The position numbers and the translations under genes are program-made. From the NCBI RefSeq assembly GCF_032586155.1, contig NZ_JAWHTC010000005.1, positions 248,001 through 312,000 of the forward strand: a stretch of 64,000 bases of DNA, read 5' to 3'. This document shows positions 18,382 through 26,707 of this stretch, in pieces. The stretch is from JAWHTC01 sp032586155. Lineage in GTDB: Bacteria > Pseudomonadota > Alphaproteobacteria > Rhodobacterales > Rhodobacteraceae. Within the stretch, counting starts at the first letter, position 1, and every line of letters begins with the position of its first letter. The notes beneath the pieces are model-generated. The model was not told the origin of the DNA and did no database searches. It saw only the letters and a list, made by a program, of their open reading frames with translations.

Positions 18382-19563
18382 TCAGTTCAGCGTCACCGGC
18401 AGGTTCAGTGGACCGCGAAAGCCGAAGCCGCGCCATACGACGGCGGCGGGGTCGGGTAGTGACAGGTTGGGGAAGCGGTCGAACAGCATCGGCAGGATGA
18501 GGTTCACCAGCATCATCCGGGCGATATGCGTGCCCTGGCAGAAATGCGGCCCGGTACCAAAGCTCTGGTGGGTCTTTTTCGGACGGAAGAGGTCGTAGAC
18601 CTCGCCGTTGTCATGAACGTCTTCGCATCGGCCGGCGCTGGCCTGAGAGGTCATCACGATCTCGTCCCTGGCGATGAAGTACCCGCGGATCTCGGTATCT
18701 TCGAGGGCGCGGCGCGAGCTGGCCTGGATCGGCGCGACCCAGCGGACGCCTTCTTCGAAGGCCTCGGCAAACCATTTCGGGTCTTCGCGCACCGCGGCGA
18801 TGTGATCGGGATTGGTCAGCAGACCGAACAGAATGGTGCAGAGCGCATCGCGCGGTTCGTTGATGCCGCCGCCGATGGCGATTTTCACGTTGGCGCGGAT
18901 TTGGCTGAGTTCGATCGGGTCGTCGGCGTTGACCATGGCCGAAAGCGCCGAGGGGCCCTGTTCGACAAGGTGGCGTTCGGTCTCGCGGTCGAAAAGCGCG
19001 TTCATATCGTCATGGGCGGCGTCGACAATGGCAAAGGGTTCCGGGTCCCAGCCGAAATTGCCAGCGCCATCGATCAGCGATTGTGACCAGTGGATCATCT
19101 GGTCGTCCGTGGCGCTTTCGATGCCCAGAAGGTGGGTCAGGCAGCGGGCGGAAAAGGGGGCGGCGAGTGCGCTGAACAGATCTATGGTTGCACCGCGCGG
19201 CAGGCGTGACACGTAGGTTTCGGCGATGTCATGATAGATACCGGTCCAATGGTCGCGGATGTTGCGAGGAGCGTAGGCCGGTGCCATGGCACCCCGTTCG
19301 CGCAGATGCGCCGCCCCGTCCTTGCGCATCAGGGTATGGGCATGAAAGGCACGTTTCATCGGGGTGCCGGGGTCATCGGCGGAAAAGAGCGCGGGCGTGT
19401 CCTTGACGTATTTGGTGTCGGCAGCTTTGGTCAGGAGGGTCCGGCCAAGGGCGGGGACGCGACACACCGGGGCCTCGGCGCGCAGGCGGCGAAAGATCGG
19501 GTAGGGATCACGCACCAAGTCGGGGATGGTGATGGTATTGTCGGTGGGCGGTGTCGGGGCCAT
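18382..19563 (-). CDS. Cytochrome P450
   Basis: A 393-residue soluble bacterial P450. The heme-binding loop is FGTGPHFCQG with thiolate C342, and the K-helix ExxR is present in the second half (SSRRALED region). The I-helix is unusual: where most P450s have an acid-alcohol pair (D/E-T), this one reads IGGGINEPRD, so that pair becomes N-E. It needs ferredoxin and reductase partners that are not in this neighbourhood. The fatty acid desaturase gene lies 165 bases upstream on the same strand, which hints at lipid or terpenoid oxidation, but this is inference. The spacer holds an imperfect GGCTCTGC/GCAGAGCC hairpin. Confidence 0.94.
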   Translation of the reverse strand: MAPTPPTDNTITIPDLVRDPYPIFRRLRAEAPVCRVPALGRTLLTKAADTKYVKDTPALFSADDPGTPMKRAFHAHTLMRKDGAAHLRERGAMAPAYAPRNIRDHWTGIYHDIAETYVSRLPRGATIDLFSALAAPFSARCLTHLLGIESATDDQMIHWSQSLIDGAGNFGWDPEPFAIVDAAHDDMNALFDRETERHLVEQGPSALSAMVNADDPIELSQIRANVKIAIGGGINEPRDALCTILFGLLTNPDHIAAVREDPKWFAEAFEEGVRWVAPIQASSRRALEDTEIRGYFIARDEIVMTSQASAGRCEDVHDNGEVYDLFRPKKTHQSFGTGPHFCQGTHIARMMLVNLILPMLFDRFPNLSLPDPAAVVWRGFGFRGPLNLPVTLN

Positions 19564-19728
19564 CGCGTGCTGTCCTCTTTACAGGCGCAGCCTAGGGCGA
19601 AGGGGCAGTTTGGCGCAACAGTCGAGAGAGCGGCAGGTTTTGGCCTGGAGCGGACGTTGAGGATGAGCCGTGATTCCGTGCGGGGCTCTGCTTGGCCAAT
19701 GTTCCCGCAGAGCCATACGCGGCCCGGC

Positions 19729-20760
19729 TCAGGGCAGGGCGCGTTCCTGGCCGAAAGACAGCATGCGTTGCGATTTCTCATCCCACAAGTGCAGCCGCGC
19801 ATTGGCGAAGCTTTGGCGGATTGTCATGCGGTTGATCTGGGCCAGTTCGTCATGGTCGCGCAACACCTCGGTCAGGCGATAGAACGGGATGCGGCTATAG
19901 AGATGGTGGACGTGGTGAATGCCGATGTTGGCGCTGAACCAGCGGATCACCGAGGGCAGTACGTAGTATGAGCTGCCATGGAGCGCAGCGTCGTGCAGTT
20001 GCCAGTCTTCGGCGGTGTTCCACCGGGTGTTTTCAAACTGGTGCTGAACGAAGAACAGCCACATTCCGGCCGTGGCGGCGATCAGGGTCGAGGGCAGGAA
20101 GATCAGCAGGATTGCTGCCAGCCCGCCGAAATACAAGATCAGCGAAAGGGCGATGAGGATGGCAGCGTTGGTGGCAATTGCGCTGACCCAGTAGCGCGAT
20201 TGATGCATCAGCCCGACCGGCAGGCGCTGTTGCAGCAGGAATAGGTAGGACGGTCCAAGACCGAACAGGACAAGCGGATGGCGGTAGAGCCGGTATTGCA
20301 AGCGTCCCCAGGAGGACAGCGCGCGGTATTCCGCCACGGTCAGAGTGTGGATGTCGCCCATGCCGCGTTTGTCGAGGTTGCCATGACTGCCGTGATGCAC
20401 CGCGTGGGTGCGTTGCCAGACGTCATAGGGGGTTAGGGTCAGAATTCCGATGGTGCGACCGACCCAATCGGAAAGATGGCGGCTTTTGAAGAAGGCCCCG
20501 TGGCCACAATCGTGCTGGATCGCGAAGAGACGCAGAAGAAAGGCGGCGTTGAGGGCCGAGATCGCAAAGGTGAGCCAATAGCTGATGGACATGGCCCACC
20601 AGGCGAGGCCCCAAAGCGCAAGGAACGGCCCAGCGGTGATGGCAAGCTCGGTCACACTCCGTAACGGGTTGGGATCTCGATAGAGTGACAGGGTTTTGAC
20701 CCAATCGCGGGCTGCGGGCATGACCGGGTGATCCGGAGTGCGTTCAGTGGAAAGTGTCAT
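19729..20760 (-). CDS. Membrane fatty acid desaturase
   Basis: A di-iron membrane desaturase of 343 residues with the three His boxes of the family: HDCGH, HAVHH and HHVHH. Four hydrophobic segments surround them. It should introduce a double bond in acyl chains or carotenoid-like lipids; position and substrate are not visible. The ATG at 20760 was chosen because the homologous region begins shortly after it; an earlier ATG at 20808 and a TTG at 20826 keep the frame open, but none has a good ribosome site. The next gene downstream on this strand is the P450. Confidence 0.9.
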   Translation of the reverse strand: MTLSTERTPDHPVMPAARDWVKTLSLYRDPNPLRSVTELAITAGPFLALWGLAWWAMSISYWLTFAISALNAAFLLRLFAIQHDCGHGAFFKSRHLSDWVGRTIGILTLTPYDVWQRTHAVHHGSHGNLDKRGMGDIHTLTVAEYRALSSWGRLQYRLYRHPLVLFGLGPSYLFLLQQRLPVGLMHQSRYWVSAIATNAAILIALSLILYFGGLAAILLIFLPSTLIAATAGMWLFFVQHQFENTRWNTAEDWQLHDAALHGSSYYVLPSVIRWFSANIGIHHVHHLYSRIPFYRLTEVLRDHDELAQINRMTIRQSFANARLHLWDEKSQRMLSFGQERALP

Positions 20761-20979
20761 GTGCCTGTTTGTCTTGCCGTGGTTGGAAGCATCTTCGGCA
20801 GCAAGCATGGTCAGGCTTGATTTCAAAAAGCTTTAGAAGGGGGGATAAAGCACCAGCCCGCCAAGGCAAGTGAAAATCCTATGCTGGGCGAATTCGACGC
20901 GATTGTGCGCTGATTGGGCGGGCTGGCGCGAACCATCATTGTTTGTTGGTTGTGCCCTCTAGTGGCCGTTTCTATCCAA

Positions 20980-21414
20980 ATGCGAGCAACGGAAGTATGT
21001 TTTCAACTGAAAGGTGTGGCTGCGCGCGAAATCTTGCGGCGAGTGATCGAGGCCGTGCTGTTGGCGGGCCGTGATGTCAGCCCGGAAGGACAGTACACGA
21101 CCGGCAAGGTCAAACCTGCAGAAGCCTCAGAGGTTCCGGTCGCACCGGCGGGTGTCGCGGTTTTTGCCGGTGCGCCGGACAAGCCGTTTACAGAAGTGAA
21201 GGCGTTGGACATCACCGTTAACAAGCTGACGGCATTTCATCCCAACCCAACGAAAGAGGCGGTACTTACTGCGCTGCGGAAAGAGGCTGCCTAGCTTGGC
21301 GCGGATGCGGTGATCAACGTGACTGTCTCGGATGTCAAGGCCGTGCCGCTGAGCTGGGGCGCGCGTTGCGCACGCGGAGTGACGGCGAAGTTCTTCTCCA
21401 GCCGATGTGACTGA
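20980..21414 (+). pseudogene. YbjQ-like/heavy-metal-binding-type domain gene interrupted by an amber stop
   Basis: The frame runs to TAG at 21292-21294, ending KEAVLTALRKEAA, but the same frame continues LGADAVINVTVSDVKAV and SWGARCARGVTAKF to TGA at 21412-21414. The two parts join into one familiar C-terminal domain (VNKLTAFHPNPT, REEAAxLGADAVINV, SWG..A.G.AVKF), so a single base change, for example AAG or CAG to TAG, appears to have split it. The frame is also open upstream to a TTG at 20914; the N-terminal part is not recognised and has no clear ribosome site. Either it is a decayed gene, the stop is read through, or the base is a sequencing error. Confidence 0.6.
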
Positions 21415-21418
21415 CATG

Positions 21419-21449
21419 AAAAAGGCGCCACCCCGAAAGGAGCGGCGCC
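21419..21449 (-). terminator. Rho-independent terminator of serA
   Basis: On the minus strand, GGCGCCGCTCC, a TTTC loop and GGGGTGGCGCC form an 11-bp stem (two G-U pairs), followed at once by TTTTT. It lies 26 bases after the serA stop codon, in the correct direction to end the serC-serA transcript. Confidence 0.85.
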
Positions 21450-21474
21450 GTTTCCTTGTTCAGTGCGGTTCGGC

Positions 21475-23070
21475 TCAGGCGACGTCGAATTCCAGCATTT
21501 TGACCTGCTGGAACATGCCGGTGGCGTTGAGTTTCTCCAAAACCGCCGGATCAACCAGTTTGTCGACGTACAAGAGCGCGATGGCGTCGCCGCCGGGTGC
21601 GTTACGGCCCAGGGTAAAGTTGGCGATGTTGACGCCGTTTTCGCCCATGGTGGCGCCCAGGGTGCCGATGATGCCGGGGATGTCCTCGTTGGTGGTATAG
21701 ACCATGTGGGCGCCGATTTCGGCGTCGATGTTGATGCCCTTGATCTGGATGAAGCGCGGTTTGCCATCGCTGAACACGGTGCCGCCGATGGAGCGTTCCC
21801 GCTTGTCGGTGACAACCGTGAGCTTGATATAGCCGTCAAACGCGCCGGATTTGTCCTGGCTGGTGGTGCTGATCTGGATGCCGCGATCCTTGGCGATCAC
21901 CGGGGCCGAGACCATGTTCACGTCCGGGTTGACCGATTTCATGATGCCCGACACGGCGGCGCAGTTCAGCGCCTCGAGGTTCATGTTGCTGGCCACACCA
22001 TCGTAAAGGATGTTGATCGCCTTGATCGGCTCGTCCGTCAGCTGGCCGATGAAGGCACCGAGGTGATCGGCAAGCTTGATCCACGGGCCCATGACCTTGG
22101 CCTCTTCGGCGGTGACCGAAGGCATGTTGAGCGCGTTGGTGACGGCGCCGGTCAAGAGGTAGTCGGACATCTGTTCGGCCACTTGCAGGGCAACGTTTTC
22201 CTGGGCCTCGGTGGTGGCGGCGCCCAGGTGCGGGGTGCAGACCACATTGGGCAGGTTGAAGAGCGCGTTTTCGGTCGCGGGTTCGACGGCGAAGACGTCG
22301 AAAGCGGCGCCGGCGACGTGGCCGGATTTCAGCAGTTCGGACAGCGCCTCTTCGTCGACAAGACCGCCACGGGCGCAGTTGATGATGCGCACGCCTTTCT
22401 TGGTTTTCTCGAGGTTTTCACGGGACAGGATATTCTTCGTGGCCTCGGTGAAGGGGACGTGCAGGGTAATGAAGTCGGCACGCGCCAGCAGGTCGTCAAG
22501 TTCGACCTTTTCGACGCCCATCGAGTCGGCCTTTTCTTCGCTGAGGAAGGGATCGTAGGCGATGACCTTCATCTTCAACCCGCGGGCCCGGTCGCAAACG
22601 ATGCCGCCGATGTTACCGGCGCCGATGACGCCGAGGGTTTTGTTGGTCAGCTCGGTGCCCATGAATTTGGACTTTTCCCATTTGCCGGCGTGGGTGGACG
22701 CGCTGGCTTCGGGGATTTGGCGGGCCACGGCGAACATCATGGCGATCGCATGTTCGGCGGTGGTGATCATGTTGCCGAACGGCGTGTTCATCACGATCAC
22801 GCCTTTTTTCGACGCGGCGTCCTTGTCGATATTGTCGGTACCGATACCGGCGCGGGCGATGACCTTGAGATTGTCGGCATTGGCGAGGATCTTTTCGGTC
22901 ACCTTGGTGGCCGAGCGGATGGCGAGACCGTCATATTGGCCGATGACCTCGGCCAGCTTGTCCTTGTCCTTGCCAAGGTCGGGCTGGAAATCGACGTCGA
23001 TGCCGCGATCGCGGAAGATCTGAACGGCGGTTTCGCTGAGTTTGTCGGAGACGAGTACTTTGGGGGCCAT
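21475..23070 (-). CDS. serA: D-3-phosphoglycerate dehydrogenase
   Basis: The first enzyme of serine synthesis: 3-phosphoglycerate plus NAD+ to 3-phosphohydroxypyruvate. It is 531 residues, the long form. The N-terminal substrate domain wraps around a Rossmann domain (GVIGAGNIGG near residue 145; catalytic His in HLGAATTEAQ near 280), followed by an allosteric substrate-binding domain and a C-terminal ACT domain (about 455-531), so serine feedback is possible. The Met at 23070 (MAPKVLVSDKLSE) matches family starts. It is downstream of serC on the same strand and ends at a strong terminator. Confidence 0.97.
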   Translation of the reverse strand: MAPKVLVSDKLSETAVQIFRDRGIDVDFQPDLGKDKDKLAEVIGQYDGLAIRSATKVTEKILANADNLKVIARAGIGTDNIDKDAASKKGVIVMNTPFGNMITTAEHAIAMMFAVARQIPEASASTHAGKWEKSKFMGTELTNKTLGVIGAGNIGGIVCDRARGLKMKVIAYDPFLSEEKADSMGVEKVELDDLLARADFITLHVPFTEATKNILSRENLEKTKKGVRIINCARGGLVDEEALSELLKSGHVAGAAFDVFAVEPATENALFNLPNVVCTPHLGAATTEAQENVALQVAEQMSDYLLTGAVTNALNMPSVTAEEAKVMGPWIKLADHLGAFIGQLTDEPIKAINILYDGVASNMNLEALNCAAVSGIMKSVNPDVNMVSAPVIAKDRGIQISTTSQDKSGAFDGYIKLTVVTDKRERSIGGTVFSDGKPRFIQIKGINIDAEIGAHMVYTTNEDIPGIIGTLGATMGENGVNIANFTLGRNAPGGDAIALLYVDKLVDPAVLEKLNATGMFQQVKMLEFDVA

Positions 23071-23100
23071 GGGTTTGGTCCTTTGATGAATGTAGGGGCG

Positions 23101-23160
23101 GCGTAAGGTGCGTGAAATCACGCACCTTACGCTGGATTTGTAGGGTGTGTGCTTGCACGC
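23101..23160. repeat. Paired palindromes between serC and serA
   Basis: A perfect 14-bp inverted repeat (23101-23114 and 23119-23132) with an AAAT loop is followed by a second hairpin (GGTGTGTG, CTTG loop, CACGCACC) at about 23141-23160. The arms read GCGTAAGGTGCGTG and TAGGGTGTGTG, the same style as the CACCCTACG repeats elsewhere in the window. No T-run follows. They sit inside the presumed serC-serA transcript, where they could weaken read-through or protect RNA ends. Confidence 0.7.
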
Positions 23161-23163
23161 ACC

Positions 23164-24303
23164 TCAGGCGTTGATTTCGGCGTTGAAGGCGGCTTCGACC
23201 CAGGGCATCAGCGCTGCAACGTCGGAGGTTTCGACCGTGCCGCCGCACCAGATGCGCAGACCTGCGGGGGCATCGCGATAGGCGCCGATGTCGTAAGCCA
23301 CGCCAGCGTCTTCGAGACGTTTGGCAACGGATTTTGCGAAAGCTGCGCCGTCGGTGATGCGATCATCGGTGAACTTCAGGCACACCGAGGTGTTGGACAG
23401 GGTTGCCGGGTCATGAGCGAGGAAATCGATCCAGTCATGTAATTCGACAAAATCCGCCACCGCCTTGGTATTGGCATTGGCGCGGGCCATCATGCCCTTG
23501 AGGCCGCCAACCGAGCGGGCCCAGTCGAGGGCGACGAGATAGTCCTCAACCGCGAGCATCGAGGGCGTGTTGATGGTGGCACCGGTGAAGATGCCTTCGA
23601 TCAGCTTGCCCGCCTTGGTCAGGCGGAAGATTTTCGGCAGCGGCCAGGGCGGGGTGTAGGATTCGAGCCGTTCCACCGCGCGGGGGCTGAGGATCAGCAT
23701 GCCGTGGGCTGCTTCGCCACCCAGCACCTTCTGCCAGGAGAAGGTTGTGACGTCGAGCTTGTCCCAGGGCAGGTCCTGGGCGAAAGCCGCCGAGGTGGCG
23801 TCGCAGATGGTCAGGCCTTCGCGGTCCTCGGCAATCCAGTCACCGTTGGGGACGCGCACGCCCGAGGTGGTGCCGTTCCAGGTGAAGACAACGTCATTGG
23901 CAAAATCGACCGAGGCCAGATCGGGCAGTTCGCCGTAGTCGGCCGTTTTGGCGATGGCGTCGAGCTTGAGTTGTTTCACAACATCGGTGACCCAGCCGGA
24001 ACCGAAAGACTCCCAGGCCAGCATTTCGACGCCACGGGCACCGAGCAGCGACCACAGTGCCATTTCGACGGCGCCGGTGTCCGAGGCGGGCACGATGCCG
24101 ATCTTGTAATCGGCGGGGATGCCCAGAACCTCACGCGTGCCTTCGATGGCGGCCTTGAGCTTGGCCTTGCCAACAGCGGCACGGTGCGACCGGCCCAGGG
24201 CGGCGTCTGAGAGTTTGGACAATTCGAATGTGGGGATTTTGGCGCAGGGGCCAGAGGAAAAACGCGGGTTAGCCGGCCGCGTCGCCGGTTCTTGCATAGC
24301 CAT
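23164..24303 (-). CDS. serC: Phosphoserine aminotransferase
   Basis: A PLP enzyme of 380 residues converting 3-phosphohydroxypyruvate and glutamate to phosphoserine. It belongs to the Methanosarcina/alphaproteobacterial subtype of the class V fold. The PLP lysine is in TTFSWQKVLGGEAAHG (about residue 215), and the N-terminus has the phosphate-binding RFSSGPCAKIP. The ATG at 24303 has GGAAGG nine bases upstream, at the 3' end of the serC leader motif; the longer open frame is not used. serA follows on the same strand and serB is divergent, so all three steps of the pathway are together. Confidence 0.96.
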   Translation of the reverse strand: MAMQEPATRPANPRFSSGPCAKIPTFELSKLSDAALGRSHRAAVGKAKLKAAIEGTREVLGIPADYKIGIVPASDTGAVEMALWSLLGARGVEMLAWESFGSGWVTDVVKQLKLDAIAKTADYGELPDLASVDFANDVVFTWNGTTSGVRVPNGDWIAEDREGLTICDATSAAFAQDLPWDKLDVTTFSWQKVLGGEAAHGMLILSPRAVERLESYTPPWPLPKIFRLTKAGKLIEGIFTGATINTPSMLAVEDYLVALDWARSVGGLKGMMARANANTKAVADFVELHDWIDFLAHDPATLSNTSVCLKFTDDRITDGAAFAKSVAKRLEDAGVAYDIGAYRDAPAGLRIWCGGTVETSDVAALMPWVEAAFNAEINA

Positions 24304-24381
24304 TTGTGCTACCCTTCCAGATAAGCGCCTCTCGTTGGGGAGAGGTGTCCCACCGCCGGAATTACGGGGGAGAGAGGTCTT
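24304..24381 (-). ncRNA. serC-type leader RNA motif
   Basis: The minus-strand leader directly before serC contains CCTCTC, a CCCAAC loop and GAGAGG (a perfect hairpin at about 24330-24347). It is preceded by CCGGCGGTGGGACA and followed by CGCTTATCTGGAAGG, which carries the serC ribosome site. This order and wording match, from memory, the serC RNA motif described upstream of serC in alphaproteobacteria, a presumed cis-regulatory RNA with no proven ligand. Its outer stem would draw in CCTCTCTCCCCCG near 24364-24378. A covariance-model search was not possible here. Confidence 0.72.
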
Positions 24382-24461
24382 TCGCAAGTGCAGAAATGTC
24401 GGTATGGGGACGCAAAACGCCGGTTTGCGGCGTCAAATGGCTACGATCGGAAACTTCGTAA

Positions 24462-25337
24462 ATGCATATCGTCACTTTGTTAACCTCTCCTGCTGACCCG
24501 AAACTGGCACAGGCGCTGGTCGATTCGCTGCGCAATGCCTGGGGTGGGAGTGAAGCCCGCTGGCTGGCCATGAACGAGGCGGCGGAGTTTGCCGTCGAGG
24601 CCGTGCCGGGCAATTTCTGGGAGGTCTGGGGCGACCTGCAGGGGATGGGCGTGGACATGGCGGTGCAGCCCGAAGCGGGGCGCAGGAAGAAGATGCTGCT
24701 GGCGGATATGGATTCGACGATGATCCGGCAGGAATGCATCGACGAGTTGGCCGAAGAGGCGGGTGTCGGGGCGCATGTGAAGGAGATCACGGCGCGGGCG
24801 ATGAATGGCGAGCTGGATTTCGAAGGGGCGTTGATCGAGCGGGTCGGGCTGTTGAAAGACTTGCCCGAAGGTGTGATCGGCAAGGTTCTGGAGGAGCGCA
24901 TCGAGCTGACGCCGGGCGGGCGTGAATTGCTGGCCACGATGCGCAGCAACGGGGCTTATGCGGCGCTGGTGTCGGGCGGGTTCACGGCGTTTACCGCGAA
25001 GGTGGCGGCAGTGCTGGGGTTTGATGAGAACCGGGCCAACACGCTGAGTGTTGAAGGTGGCGTTCTGACCGGTGAGGTTGGCCGCCCGATCCTTGGTCGC
25101 GAGGCCAAAGTGCAGGCATTGGAAGAGATTTCCGCGCGGCTAGGCATCGAAGAAGCCGATGTGATGGCCGTGGGCGACGGGGCCAACGATCTGGGCATGC
25201 TGGGGCGGGCCGGATCGGGTGTGGCGCTGCATGCCAAGCCAAGCGTGGCCGCGCAGTGTGACCTGCGGGTGAATTTCGGCGATCTGACTGCGCTGCTCTA
25301 CTTGCAGGGCTATCCCAAGAGTGACTTCGCCGGGTGA
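24462..25337 (+). CDS. serB: Phosphoserine phosphatase
   Basis: The last step of serine synthesis, phosphoserine to serine. It is 291 residues. An N-terminal ACT-like region (1-75) precedes the HAD phosphatase core with nucleophile D82 and acid D84 in ADMDSTMI, the SGGFT motif near 174 and GDGANDLGML near 240. It is divergent from serC across 158 bases, so a bidirectional control region is likely; the serC leader motif faces the other way. Its TGA stop is followed by a CGGTGGGTT palindrome. Confidence 0.96.
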   Translation: MHIVTLLTSPADPKLAQALVDSLRNAWGGSEARWLAMNEAAEFAVEAVPGNFWEVWGDLQGMGVDMAVQPEAGRRKKMLLADMDSTMIRQECIDELAEEAGVGAHVKEITARAMNGELDFEGALIERVGLLKDLPEGVIGKVLEERIELTPGGRELLATMRSNGAYAALVSGGFTAFTAKVAAVLGFDENRANTLSVEGGVLTGEVGRPILGREAKVQALEEISARLGIEEADVMAVGDGANDLGMLGRAGSGVALHAKPSVAAQCDLRVNFGDLTALLYLQGYPKSDFAG

Positions 25338-25338
25338 C

Positions 25339-25473
25339 GGTGGGTTGAAAACCCACCCTACGGGTTGCGGTGGTCAAGCACCGGTGTTCTTATCCTGAGG
25401 TGTGCCGAGTTGAGAGGGTCGGAGCGGGGGCCAGCCCCCGCACCCCCGGGATATTTGTGGCAAGAGGAAGAGG
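25339..25473. repeat. Intergenic palindromes upstream of the BKACE gene
   Basis: GGTGGGTT (25339-25346), GAA, AACCCACC (25350-25357) form an 8-bp hairpin followed by CTACGGG, placed just after the serB stop, where it may act as a terminator. Further on, GCGGGGGC, CA, GCCCCCGC (25424-25441) is a perfect 8-bp hairpin, followed by ATATTTGTGGCAAGAGGAAG (from 25451). That order, hairpin then an ATTTG..CAAGA sequence, is the same as in the three composite elements at 36.7, 39.3 and 44.0 kb. The last part also supplies the ribosome site for the gene at 25485. Confidence 0.6.
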
Positions 25474-25484
25474 GGGAAGGTGCA

Positions 25485-26315
25485 ATGGGCAAGCCTTGTA
25501 TTATCTGCGTGGCGATTACCGGATCGGTGCCGACCAAGGCGGACAATCCGGCGGTGCCGATTACCGTGGCGGAGCAGGTGGAGAGCACCCAGGCGGCATT
25601 CGAGGCGGGCGCGAGCATTGCCCATTGTCACGTGCGGCTGGATGACGGGACGACGACGAGCGACCCTGAACGGTTTGCGCAGCTGAAAGAGGGGATCGAG
25701 GCGCATTGTGCGGGGATGATCGTGCAGTTTTCGACTGGAGGCCGGTCTGGCGCCGGGGGCGAGCGCGGCGGGATGCTGCCGCTCAGGCCCGACATGGCGA
25801 GCCTGACGGTGGGGTCGAATAATTTCCCGACGCGGGTTTACGAGAACCCGCCGGACCTGGTGGCGTGGCTGGCGGGCGAGATGACGAAATACGAGATCAC
25901 GCCGGAGATCGAGGCGTTTGATCTTTCGCACATTCACCAGGCGGTGCGGATGCATGAGGCCGGGATCCTGCCGGGCAAACTTTACGTGCAGTTTGTCATG
26001 GGGGTGAAGAACGCCATGCCTGCCGACAAGGACGTGTTCGACTACTACGTCAAGACGATGCAGCGGCTGGCACCGGACGCTGAGTGGTGCGCCGCAGGCG
26101 TGGGCCGGCACCAGATTGAGGTGAATGAATGGTGTATCGCCGCCGGTGGCCATACGCGCACCGGGCTGGAGGATAATATTCGGCTGGATCGTGACCACCT
26201 GGCACCCAGCAACGCGGCGCTGGTCGAGCGCGCGGTGGCGCTGTGTGACAAGTATGAGCGACCCGTGGCCAGCGTGGCGCAGGCGCGCGAGATACTGGGG
26301 CTGCGGCGCACGTGA
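25485..26315 (+). CDS. BKACE family beta-keto acid cleavage enzyme (DUF849)
   Basis: A 276-residue member of the BKACE family, zinc enzymes that combine a beta-keto acid with acetyl-CoA to give acetoacetate and a new CoA ester (Kce of lysine fermentation is the prototype). Metal ligands are in AHCHVR (H47, H49). Family landmarks are EAFDLSHI near 143 and GVGRHQ near 205. The start at 25485 follows GGGGGAAGG and gives the canonical MGKPCIICVAITGS. Substrates vary widely in this family (3-keto-5-aminohexanoate, dehydrocarnitine and others), and no neighbour identifies one here. Carnitine or betaine-type compounds are plausible for a marine bacterium, but that is inference. Confidence 0.92.
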   Translation: MGKPCIICVAITGSVPTKADNPAVPITVAEQVESTQAAFEAGASIAHCHVRLDDGTTTSDPERFAQLKEGIEAHCAGMIVQFSTGGRSGAGGERGGMLPLRPDMASLTVGSNNFPTRVYENPPDLVAWLAGEMTKYEITPEIEAFDLSHIHQAVRMHEAGILPGKLYVQFVMGVKNAMPADKDVFDYYVKTMQRLAPDAEWCAAGVGRHQIEVNEWCIAAGGHTRTGLEDNIRLDRDHLAPSNAALVERAVALCDKYERPVASVAQAREILGLRRT

Positions 26316-26324
26316 GGTGCCGAT

Positions 26325-26349
26325 GCCGGGCATGAGGCCCGGCCTACGG
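26325..26349. repeat. Palindromic repeat after the BKACE gene
   Basis: GCCGGGC (26325-26331), ATGAG, GCCCGGC (26337-26343), then CTACGG. The wording is close to the hairpin at 42873-42888 (CCGGCC, TGAT, GGCCGG), which also precedes a CTACG-type tail. It lies between convergent genes and may help end both transcripts, although there is no T-run. Confidence 0.55.
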
Positions 26350-26355
26350 TTTGTC

Positions 26356-26586
26356 TCAGGCGGCGCGCCGGTCGTCGTCGTCGGACGTGATTTCGGGCAG
26401 GGTGCAGAGCTCGGTCTTCTTGAGAAGCGAGGTGATCACCTGACCGTGGTCGGTGTCCTTGATGGCGTAGCCATAGCCGCGCAGGCGGAATTTCCATTCG
26501 CGTTCGCTAAGCGACATGCTGCGTTCGCGCAATACGATTTCGCAAATCTCTGCGGTCATTTCTGGGTCAAGTTGCTCGTGTTTCAT
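26356..26586 (-). CDS. Small conserved protein of unknown function
   Basis: A 76-residue soluble protein, MKHEQLDPEMTAEICEI at the start and an acidic DDDDRRAA tail at the end. The ATG at 26586 has an AGGTAGGA ribosome site eight bases upstream; the extra open frame before it is not coding-like. The middle has a mix of helix-forming and basic residues (RERSMSLSEREWKFRLRGYGY) that could be a small DNA- or protein-binding fold, but no family is recognised. It is convergent with the BKACE gene and stands alone. Confidence 0.8.
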   Translation of the reverse strand: MKHEQLDPEMTAEICEIVLRERSMSLSEREWKFRLRGYGYAIKDTDHGQVITSLLKKTELCTLPEITSDDDDRRAA

Positions 26587-26707
26587 TGTCCTACCTTTCG
26601 CAACAAACTGTTGACGGTTTGACGATGATGCGGGGCAAAGGCAGGATTTCAGCAACAATGCGGTCTTTTCGGGGTGGATTGTGGCGGGATCGCCCGATTT
26701 GAGGGGA

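Noticed and set aside
13936..21414. Transferred island suggested by unrelated genes in a row
   Set aside because: No mobile gene, att-like repeat or compositional break is visible; the mix looks like normal chromosomal gene order.
21463..23106. 547-codon open frame opposite serA
   Set aside because: Low-complexity Gly/Asp/Val composition typical of an antisense shadow; serA itself is certain.
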